From contig CAYXVY010000337.1 of NCBI GenBank assembly GCA_964468745.1, forward strand, positions 5,850-69,849: DNA of 64,000 nucleotides, read 5' to 3'. Under the pieces are notes generated by a model that saw only the letters and a program-made list of their open reading frames with translations, searched no databases and was not told the DNA's origin. This document shows positions 47,393 to 53,796 of the stretch, piece after piece; position 1 is the stretch's first letter, and every line of letters begins with the position of its first letter. The translations under genes were made by a program, and so were the position numbers. This stretch comes from JACPRB01 sp964468745. GTDB taxonomy: Bacteria > Planctomycetota > MHYJ01 > JACPRB01.

Positions 47393-48007
47393 CTATTCCA
47401 GCGCGACCTCGTGCCGAACCGCGCGGTCGCCGGCGGCGTCGTTCACGAGCGTGAGAATGGGTGCGATACGGCCCCACGCGGAGGCTCGCGGCGCCCGCAG
47501 GACGATCGTGATCGCGTGCGCGTGGATTGTTGCGAGCAACTCGACAACGGCGGTGCGCAAGCCGTCGTCGGGATTGGAGTCGCGCGCAATTCGCACGGTC
47601 AGTTCGCACCGTGACGGTCGCGCCACCAGGTGCACGTCGCCCGAGGATCGTTCGACATCCCTCGGTGGCGGGCGGGTGTCCGGGCCGGGCATGGATCCGC
47701 GATCGGGGCGCGGCGCAAACCGCAGCGCGACGCGCGTCGTGCCGTGCGAGAGATCGAGCGCCCGCACGTCCGATCGAGCGGCCTGCTCCGCCAGCGCGCT
47801 GATTGCGGCCATCGAGACGTCGGCATCGACCGCGACCGCGACGGCGCCCGAACGTCCCCGATCACGAAGCACGCGCGTTGCGTCGGGCAGATCGACGCTG
47901 CCCACGCGAACCATGCCGTCGCGCTCGACGCGCAGCATCCCTGCAGGCAGGGGTTCAGACTCCTGCCCGCACGCGGAGAGCAGGAGGAGCGCGATTACAC
48001 TCCGGAG
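47393..48007 (-). CDS. Lipoprotein of unknown function with no clear start codon
   Basis: The frame encodes a lipoprotein signal (SVIALLLLSACG) and a mature part of about 190 residues with two repeated strand-rich segments (GAVAVAVDADVSMAAISALA and HAITIVLRAPRASAWG). These resemble the TonB/ExbD-like sensor fold, seen only loosely. There is no in-frame ATG, GTG, TTG or CTG near the signal: the first possible codons overlap the stop of the upstream zinc-ribbon gene (GTGTAATC, 47994-48001 region). The start given is nominal. A non-standard start (for example ATC), ribosome slippage from the upstream gene, or a sequence error would explain it. Confidence 0.55.
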   Translation of the reverse strand, partial: LRSVIALLLLSACGQESEPLPAGMLRVERDGMVRVGSVDLPDATRVLRDRGRSGAVAVAVDADVSMAAISALAEQAARSDVRALDLSHGTTRVALRFAPRPDRGSMPGPDTRPPPRDVERSSGDVHLVARPSRCELTVRIARDSNPDDGLRTAVVELLATIHAHAITIVLRAPRASAWGRIAPILTLVNDAAGDRAVRHEVALE

Positions 48008-48453
48008 CGCACCAGGACGTGCGTGTCCCCCATCGACGGCGCGGAAATCTTGCGCGCTTCGATGCGGTACTTTTTCGCCTTCGCGTCGAACGTCAGCAGC
48101 AACGCCATGCGCGAGGTGCAATGCGGGCACTGGACGCGATGGTTGTAGAGCTTCCGGGTGATCCGGAGTGGATTGCCGCAGGTGCACAGCAGCATCATAT
48201 CCTCCGGCGGCTCCGGAAGGCCGGGCTGCTTGGGCTCATCGACGTAGCTGTCCACGAACATCGGCACGGCGATGGCGGCGCCCGACGCCGTATGCTGTGT
48301 GAAGACCGTGAACTTGCGGGTGCAGCCGTGGCATTCCCACACACGGTCGCCACCTGTGCGCGTCGCGAATACGATTTCCCCGCACAGACACGCGATCTCG
48401 ACGAGCGCGTCGAGAGGATGTCCGCACGATGTGTCTCTCTCGGAATCGTACAT
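47995..48453 (-). CDS. Double zinc-ribbon protein, copy A
   Basis: A 152-residue soluble protein with two Cys4 zinc-ribbon-like modules: CLCG...CHGC (residues about 21-42) and CTCG...CPHC (about 89-112), linked by a strand-rich piece. ATG 48453 has GGAGG 5 nt upstream, better than the longer ATG 48501. It is a paralogue of the adjacent gene at 48512-48955 (same module order, PxEALxxxCLCG, then CRRC/CHGC, then CPxC). Such ribbons may bind nucleic acid or protein; no target is evident. Confidence 0.7.
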   Translation of the reverse strand: MYDSERDTSCGHPLDALVEIACLCGEIVFATRTGGDRVWECHGCTRKFTVFTQHTASGAAIAVPMFVDSYVDEPKQPGLPEPPEDMMLLCTCGNPLRITRKLYNHRVQCPHCTSRMALLLTFDAKAKKYRIEARKISAPSMGDTHVLVRSGV

Positions 48454-48511
48454 CTCGCCTCCTACCACCTGTGCATTATCGTACCCATATGCGTCGGCCA
48501 TGCAAGACGAA

Positions 48512-48955
48512 TCAGGCCATATCGGCCCGCCGTGGCCAGAGCCCGTACGTCCGCGTTTCCGGCACGTATCGCAACTGCAGGAGCAGCGGCGTTGCGCAGT
48601 CGGGGCACGGACGCGTGGTGTCGTACATCGCTCGTGAAGCGACGAGCTCCGCGTGGCACGGGGGGCAGACGAAGTGCATCACGTCCGGCACGCTCTCGCG
48701 CGGCTCCTCGCGATGGACTCCGTCTTCGACGAACAACGGGAGCACCGACTCCTCGCCTGTGGCGCGATGGGTTTGGAAGACGACCAGGAACTTGCGTTCG
48801 CAGCGCCGGCACGCCACGGGCTCGTCCGCCGCGCCGCGATCGACCTCGACGACGAGCCCGCACAGGCACGAGACGTGCAGCGCCGATTCAATGGGTGCGT
48901 GCACCGGAACGGGCGCGCGCCGGAGCGGGGCGCGAGCGACCTTGCGCGGCGACAT
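48512..48955 (-). CDS. Double zinc-ribbon protein, copy B
   Basis: A 147-residue paralogue of the neighbouring 47995-48453 protein. Modules: SCLCGLVVEVD...CRRCERKF (about residues 29-57) and VCPPCHAELV...CPDCATPL (about 97-122). It has a basic N-terminus (MSPRKVARAPLRRAP). The pair is probably a tandem duplication and lies 58 nt apart on the same strand. Function is unknown. Confidence 0.7.
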   Translation of the reverse strand: MSPRKVARAPLRRAPVPVHAPIESALHVSCLCGLVVEVDRGAADEPVACRRCERKFLVVFQTHRATGEESVLPLFVEDGVHREEPRESVPDVMHFVCPPCHAELVASRAMYDTTRPCPDCATPLLLQLRYVPETRTYGLWPRRADMA

Positions 48956-49013
48956 CCCTGCTTAGACACCACGCATCAAGCGCCCATATGGGGAATCAAG
49001 GACCCATCGCGAT

Positions 49014-50444
49014 TTACGATCCGCGTTCGGCGCTCGGGGGGGCCTTCTTCAGCTTCTGCCCCTCTTTCGTGTCCTCGACGTGCCAACCCTTCGCCTTGAT
49101 CGCGTCGCGGAGTTGATCGGACTCCTTGAAGTTCTTCGCCTTTCGCGCCGCCGCCCGCTGATCCGCGAGCGCGACCACCTCGGGCGGAGCCTGGTCATCG
49201 GAGGTGTCGAGAAAGCCGAAGACCGAATTGAATCTCTCCAGGGTCTCGAGCGCGCCGGGCACCGCGGCGCCGCGGTCGAGCGAGCGGTTGACGTCCGTGA
49301 CGAACTCGTGCACCGCGCCCAGGGCGCCGGCGACGTTAAGGTCGTCGTCCATCGCAGACGTGAAGGCGGCCTTCGCCTTCGTCGCCGCCTCGGCGTCCGC
49401 GCCGGGAGTCGGTACGAGGCGGGTACGGAAATCCCGGAAGCGCTGGACGGCGGCTGCCGCGTCCTCGAAGCTCTTGAGCGTGTAGTTCACCTGCATCCGG
49501 TACTGCGTGCTCGTCAGCGCGTACCGGATGGCGTGGGGCGACCACTGCTTGAGCAGGTCCGCGACGGTGAAGAACGTCCCGTCGGACTTGGACATCTTCT
49601 TTCCATTCCAGAGCAGGTGCCGCGCGTGCATCCAGTACCGCACGAACGGCTTGCCGTTGGCGGACTCGCTCTGCGCAATCTCGCACTCGTGGTGCGGGAA
49701 AATGTTGTCCTCGCCGCCGGTGTGGATGTCGAAGGTCTCGCCGAGATACTTCTTCGACATCGCCGAGCACTCGATGTGCCAGCCCGGGAAGCCGCGTCCC
49801 CACGGCGAGTCGAATTGCATGAGGTGCCCGGGGTCGGTCTTCCAGAGCGCGAAATCGGCCGGGTGGCGCTTCTCCGGATTCACGTCGACGCGCGCGCCCG
49901 CCTTCATCTGGTCCAGCGTGTTGTTGGACAACCGCCCGTAGGACGCAAACTTCGTCACTTCAAAGTAGATGTTGCCGCCGACGCGATACGCGAGACCCTT
50001 CCCGAGCAGCACCCCGATCATCTCGATCATCTCGGGGACGTGCGCGGTGGCCTTCGGGTAGACGTGCGCGTCGAGGAATCCGAGCGTGCGCCGCGCGTCC
50101 ATGTACTCCTTCGTGAAGTGCTCCGCGACTTGGTAGGGGTCGTTGACGTTGACACCCTTCTCGCGCAGCCGGCGCAGTCCCTCTTCCATCTTGTCGACGC
50201 CCGCCTCGACATCGTCGCGGGTGAGATGCCCGACGTCGGTGATGTTCATCACCTGCGTGACGGCGTGGCCGGTGTACTCGAGATACCGCCGCAGCGTGTC
50301 GGCGAAGAGAAACGTGCGGAAGTTCCCGACGTGCGGAGAGTCGTACACCGTGGGCCCGCAGTTGTAGACCCGGACCTTGCCCGCGTCGAGGGGCTGGAAG
50401 TCCTCGAGCTTGCGCGTGAGCGAATTGAAGAACCGCAGGGGCAT
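49014..50444 (-). CDS. cysS: Cysteinyl-tRNA synthetase
   Basis: A 476-residue class I synthetase. The zinc and HIGH region reads VYNCGPTVYDSPHVGNFRTF, further zinc ligands are in WHIECSAMS and FPHHECEIAQ, and the KMSKS loop is GKKMSKSDGTFF. The anticodon-binding domain follows. Length is normal. It lies 3 nt downstream of ispF on the same strand, a frequently observed ispF-cysS pair. Confidence 0.96.
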   Translation of the reverse strand: MPLRFFNSLTRKLEDFQPLDAGKVRVYNCGPTVYDSPHVGNFRTFLFADTLRRYLEYTGHAVTQVMNITDVGHLTRDDVEAGVDKMEEGLRRLREKGVNVNDPYQVAEHFTKEYMDARRTLGFLDAHVYPKATAHVPEMIEMIGVLLGKGLAYRVGGNIYFEVTKFASYGRLSNNTLDQMKAGARVDVNPEKRHPADFALWKTDPGHLMQFDSPWGRGFPGWHIECSAMSKKYLGETFDIHTGGEDNIFPHHECEIAQSESANGKPFVRYWMHARHLLWNGKKMSKSDGTFFTVADLLKQWSPHAIRYALTSTQYRMQVNYTLKSFEDAAAAVQRFRDFRTRLVPTPGADAEAATKAKAAFTSAMDDDLNVAGALGAVHEFVTDVNRSLDRGAAVPGALETLERFNSVFGFLDTSDDQAPPEVVALADQRAAARKAKNFKESDQLRDAIKAKGWHVEDTKEGQKLKKAPPSAERGS

Positions 50445-50447
50445 GAC

Positions 50448-50927
50448 CTAGGCCCCGCCTACCCGTTTCAGCAGGGCGACGGCGAGGCAGGCGATGGCTT
50501 CGCTGTGCCCGACGGGTCCGAGGCCTTCGGCGGTTTTGGCCTTGACGTTGACGGCGCCTTCCGCGAGATGCGCGAGCCGCGCGATGCTGCGCGCGATTTC
50601 CTTCTTTCGTTCGCCAAGTTTCGGTTCCTCCGCCACGATGGTGACGTCGATGTTCTCAATCGTCCAACGCCCGCGAAGTTCGTCGAGCGCGCCATTCAGG
50701 AACTGCTCGCTGGCCGCCCCCTTCCAGCGCGGATCGGTGTCCGGAAAGCGATCCCCGATGTCGCCCGCCCCGGCCGCCCCCAGGAGCGCGTCCACGACGG
50801 CATGCAGCACGACGTCGCCGTCGGAATGCCCCTCGAGTCCGCGCGGGTGATCGATGGCGACGCCGCCGAGAAGGAGGCGCCGACCGGAGACCAGCTTGTG
50901 GATGTCGAACCCGAGTCCGACCGACAT
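50448..50927 (-). CDS. ispF: 2-C-methyl-D-erythritol 2,4-cyclodiphosphate synthase
   Basis: A 159-residue enzyme of the MEP isoprenoid pathway. VGLGFDIHKL has the Asp/His metal ligands, followed by LEGHSDGDVVLHAVVDALLGA and IGDRFPDTDPRWKGA, then VKAKTAEGLGPVGHSEAIAC at the C-terminus. ATG 50927 gives the standard length. It is divergent from the 50952 gene with only about 24 nt between starts, so their promoters must overlap. Confidence 0.96.
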   Translation of the reverse strand: MSVGLGFDIHKLVSGRRLLLGGVAIDHPRGLEGHSDGDVVLHAVVDALLGAAGAGDIGDRFPDTDPRWKGAASEQFLNGALDELRGRWTIENIDVTIVAEEPKLGERKKEIARSIARLAHLAEGAVNVKAKTAEGLGPVGHSEAIACLAVALLKRVGGA

Positions 50928-50939
50928 GTGAGCGGCGAT

Positions 50940-50945
50940 TATACT
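50940..50945 (+). promoter_or_regulatory. -10 box of the secreted protein-VKOR operon
   Basis: TATACT at 50940-50945 lies 6 nt before ATG 50952, so the mRNA should begin at or next to the start codon. It also overlaps the region where the divergent ispF transcript must begin. Confidence 0.5.
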
Positions 50946-50951
50946 ATGGTC

Positions 50952-52253
50952 ATGTCGCTCCTTCTCCTCTGTTCGCTCGCGCTGCAGGGCTCTGCCGAGC
51001 TGGACGAAACAATTGCGATCGAGCGGCGCAAGATGGCGATTACGCTCGAGGAGATGAGGGCGTGGGGCTGGGCGCGACTGGAATACCGCAAGCTTCTGCG
51101 GCTGGCACCCAAGGACGAGGTCGCTCAGCGGAAGCTCGTCGGCACCGAGGCGATCGCGCTGACGAACGAGAAAACCACGCCGGAACTTGTCAGCAAGTAT
51201 GTGTCGATGCTCGCGGAGATCGCCCGCATCGCGGCGGACGGTCACGCGGCCTTGGCAAAATCGGGCGACGATGCGGAGCGCCATTGGCGGCTTGCGCTTC
51301 TCTACGCGCCCGCGCGAGAAGACGCCCTTGCGGCGCTCAAATTCGCCGGCGGCAGCGATCCGATCTGGAAGGACGTCCGCTGGAAAGACCTGCTCGCGAA
51401 GGCGGATTCCGGCACGCCCGTTGACGAGAAGAGCGACCTCGAGACGAAGTGGTCGATCAAGACGACGAAGCGCGACGCGCCAAGCCTCGCATGGGAGGGT
51501 GTCGACGTCGAGCAGGACCACCTGCGCCGGCTCGCGCGCCAGGCGGAGGCGTCCGCGTCGCTGCTGCGGATTGCGCTCGGCGATGCGGAACTCAAGCCGT
51601 GCGTCAAGCGGATCGTCGTCATGACCGGCAAAGCCCCCTATTCCCGCTACATCGACGACTTCGTCGTTGCGGACGATGCGGTGAAGAAGCTGCTCAAGAA
51701 AACCGGAGGGCTGCAGAACATCCAGCGCGACGAGTTCGTCGAGTTCGCGTTCGACAAGGGCTCCGACTGGCACGACCACAACATCGCGCACGCCGTGGGT
51801 GAGTTCGTACTCGCCTCCGCGCTCGGCAAACGCGACTACGACGACATGCCCGCGTGGCTCAAGGAAGGGGTCGGTTGCCTCTGCGACATCCTCTTCCGCG
51901 GGAGCGTGAAGGCGTCCTGTGTCGAGGTTCCGACCGGCACGGGCGCGGGTGACGTGCCGTGGACGGACTCGACACGCTGGGATGAGAATCTGAAGGGGCT
52001 CGTCGCGAAGGGGCGCGACCCGGAGCTGACAGACGTCTTCGCGGTGACGCTCAACGCGATGAAGGGGGACCACCGCGCGAAGGCGGCGAGCGTCGTCAGG
52101 ATGCTCATCTTGCGCTGGCCGGCGGGTTTTCGGGCGATCGTTGCCGGGGTGCGGAAGGAGGGGGCGATGTCTCGCGGCGCCTTCGAAGCGGCGCTCGGCA
52201 TCACCATCGAAGAGCTCGACGAGTTCTGGCGACGCTGGCTGCGGGGCGCGTGA
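50952..52253 (+). CDS. Secreted protein resembling gluzincin peptidases but without an intact HExxH
   Basis: A 433-residue protein with signal peptide (MSLLLLCSLALQGSAE). The N-terminal third is helical, TPR-like (WARLEYRKLLRLAPKDEVAQ). The C-terminal part has the layout of peptidase MA-like gluzincins: HDHNIAHAVGEFVLASALGK, then MPAWLKEGVGCLCDIL, the usual downstream P-x-W-L-x-E-G motif. The zinc motif HExxH is H-N-I-A-H here, lacking the catalytic Glu, so it may be inactive. ATG 50952 is preferred to 50946 because the -10 box ends at 50945. Its stop overlaps the VKOR ATG (TGATG), making the two a coupled pair. Confidence 0.7.
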   Translation: MSLLLLCSLALQGSAELDETIAIERRKMAITLEEMRAWGWARLEYRKLLRLAPKDEVAQRKLVGTEAIALTNEKTTPELVSKYVSMLAEIARIAADGHAALAKSGDDAERHWRLALLYAPAREDALAALKFAGGSDPIWKDVRWKDLLAKADSGTPVDEKSDLETKWSIKTTKRDAPSLAWEGVDVEQDHLRRLARQAEASASLLRIALGDAELKPCVKRIVVMTGKAPYSRYIDDFVVADDAVKKLLKKTGGLQNIQRDEFVEFAFDKGSDWHDHNIAHAVGEFVLASALGKRDYDDMPAWLKEGVGCLCDILFRGSVKASCVEVPTGTGAGDVPWTDSTRWDENLKGLVAKGRDPELTDVFAVTLNAMKGDHRAKAASVVRMLILRWPAGFRAIVAGVRKEGAMSRGAFEAALGITIEELDEFWRRWLRGA

Positions 52254-52630
52254 TGCTGATCGCTCTACTCGTCGCTGCAGCGTTCGGCGCGGCGCTGTCG
52301 ATCTACACGTTGCGCGTGATGGCCTGCGGGGGCGACGCGTGCGATTTCGTGATGTCGAGTCGATTCGCGCGCGTCTTCGGATTCCCGAACGCGGCGCTCG
52401 CGCTGGCATACAACGTCGCGCTGATGGCGTTCGCGTCGCTGCGCCTGGCGCACATCGCTGTGCCGCTCTGGCCTGCGCTTGCGGCGTGTGCGGCAAGCCT
52501 CGTCATGACGGCCTATCTCGCGTTCGCGCTGCTCGTTCGCGTGAAGCGGACCTGACGGCTCTGAATCGCGGGCTACGCGATCAACGCGGCGGTCGCCGCG
52601 ATCCTCGGCGCGCTCTGGTTCTACAGCTGA
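52253..52630 (+). CDS. VKOR-family disulfide-generating membrane protein with UGA at both catalytic Cys positions (candidate selenoprotein)
   Basis: The frame starts at ATG 52253 and meets TGA at 52553-52555 and 52562-52564, but continues in frame to a final TGA at 52628-52630, giving 125 residues with two UGA codons (101 and 104). The product aligns well with vitamin K epoxide reductase: loop cysteines C25 and C30 (ACGGDACDFVMSSRFARVFG), then YLAFALLVRVKRT-U-R-L-U-IAGYAIN. Human VKORC1 has [24 protein letters not shown] at that place, so the UGAs replace exactly the two redox Cys of C-x-x-C. The loop cysteines are UGC. VKOR enzymes oxidise exported proteins using quinone. It overlaps the upstream secreted-protein gene by one base and the convergent 52621 gene by ten. 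Confidence 0.8.
52585..52600 (+). promoter_or_regulatory. Candidate bacterial SECIS hairpin of the VKOR gene
   Basis: CGCGGC (52585-52590) pairs perfectly with GCCGCG (52595-52600) around the loop GGTC (52591-52594). The loop begins 36 nt after the first UGA and 27 nt after the second, both inside the 16-37 nt range used for bacterial SECIS. GGUC is the core of the SelB-binding loop of E. coli fdhF. A smaller hairpin (ATCGCG/CGCGAT, 52565-52581) lies between. Confidence 0.6.
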
Positions 52631-53667
52631 AGCAGGGGCAGCAGCCTGTTGGGCGACTGCAGCATCAGGAGCGAGAGCGACGTCGCATACGCACGGCAGC
52701 AGAGGCAGTACTCGATCGTCCACGAGCCGTCGGCGTTCTGGATCTTGACGAGCTGGCCGCGCAGCTTCGGAAACCACTCCTTCCACGCCGGGCCGTTCTC
52801 GTGGAGCAGCGCCATGACGGCGTAGAATCCGCCGCAGTAGTCCCATTCCGAGATCTTGCCGCCGTAGTCGTCGCCGAGCTTCTTGCCCACGAGGACCTTC
52901 ACGCCCGCCGTGACTTCCTTCATGTCGCCGCGGCCCATGCCGTACAGGATGCGCAGGCCCGCGGAGGTCGGATAGAACATCTGGCCGCCCCCGCCGCGCA
53001 CCGACGGGTGCTGATCGAATCCGCCGGAGGGGTGCGCGCAGCTTTTTACGAACTTCTCGACCTTCGAGATGCTCGCGTTCTCAACGACGGCCCCCGAGTT
53101 GTGCGCCGCCCGAAGCGCCAGCCAGACATTGCACGTGATCGCCAGGTCGGAATTTCCCCCCGACCCCTGTGCGTCCCACCCGCCGTCCTTGTTCTGCTTC
53201 CTATAGAGGTAGGCGAGCGCCTTGCGAAGGGCGGCCGCGAGCGGCTCGGAATCCTCCTGCGGGTCCTGCATTCCGTAGAACTCCGCGAGCGCGAGGGTGG
53301 CGCAGGAGTGATCGTAGAAGATGCCCATTCCGGTCGAGTCGTGCTGCGTGATCTCGCCGGAATTCTTCTGGATCGCGATCATCTTCGCGATGGCGCGCGT
53401 GATGGCTTCCTTGTGCGGCCCGCGCGACGGCGTACTCCCCTCGGCGGCGAGCGCAAGCGCGGACAGGGCCGTGATGGCCGTTGAAGGCGCGCCCGAGCGT
53501 TCGCATCCCCACAGGCCGTCGGGATTCTGGTTCTTGAGAAGCCAGTCGATCCCCTTCTTGATGGACGCCTCGGCGTCGAGCGGCTTTTCGGGGACGGATT
53601 TGTCGTCCTGCGGCCACACCGATGCGGCACCCGTCACCATCAGCAGGAGCGCCAGTCGTAGGGCCAT
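52621..53667 (-). CDS. Secreted alpha-toroid protein with prenyltransferase/squalene-oxidase-like repeats
   Basis: A 348-residue protein with signal peptide (MALRLALLLMVTGAASVWPQ). The mature part is built of repeats with the squalene-cyclase QW pattern: LLKNQNPDGLWGCERSG, LYRKQNKDGGWDAQGSGG, HPSGGFDQHPSV and KIQNADGSWTIEYC. No DxDD acid motif is seen, so cyclase activity is unlikely; similar planctomycete proteins are presumed structural or protease-inhibitor-like. Its stop lies inside the 3' end of the VKOR gene. Confidence 0.85.
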   Translation of the reverse strand: MALRLALLLMVTGAASVWPQDDKSVPEKPLDAEASIKKGIDWLLKNQNPDGLWGCERSGAPSTAITALSALALAAEGSTPSRGPHKEAITRAIAKMIAIQKNSGEITQHDSTGMGIFYDHSCATLALAEFYGMQDPQEDSEPLAAALRKALAYLYRKQNKDGGWDAQGSGGNSDLAITCNVWLALRAAHNSGAVVENASISKVEKFVKSCAHPSGGFDQHPSVRGGGGQMFYPTSAGLRILYGMGRGDMKEVTAGVKVLVGKKLGDDYGGKISEWDYCGGFYAVMALLHENGPAWKEWFPKLRGQLVKIQNADGSWTIEYCLCCRAYATSLSLLMLQSPNRLLPLLQL

Positions 53668-53732
53668 ACCCTTTGGACGCCGCGGACCTCGAAAACTTCG
53701 TCGGGAACCGCGGGATTCTTCTCGACGACGCG

Positions 53733-53762
53733 TTGATTTTTCATGTCCCGTCGGGGTCTAAT
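53733..53762 (+). promoter_or_regulatory. Promoter for the FHA-CAP gene
   Basis: TTGATT (53733-53738) and TCTAAT (53757-53762) are 18 nt apart. Transcription would start near 53769, downstream of the possible ATG 53743, which supports ATG 53797 as the true start. Confidence 0.5.
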
Positions 53763-53796
53763 CACGGGGCAGCCGCAACCAAGAGCACAAAAGGGG

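Noticed and set aside
50448..52496. Very long minus-strand open frame opposite the secreted protein and VKOR
   Set aside because: Only its last 160 codons (ispF) match a family; the rest is the antisense shadow of the 50952-52253 gene in GC-rich DNA.
52253..52555. VKOR as a 100-residue protein ending at the first TGA
   Set aside because: It would lack the redox motif and last helix, while the sequence after the TGA matches the missing part of the family exactly.
37764..52630. Genome-wide reassignment of UGA to an amino acid
   Set aside because: Many genes here end cleanly at TGA with overlapping next starts (for example TGATG at 5917-5921, 9558-9562 and 52251-52255), so UGA is a normal stop.
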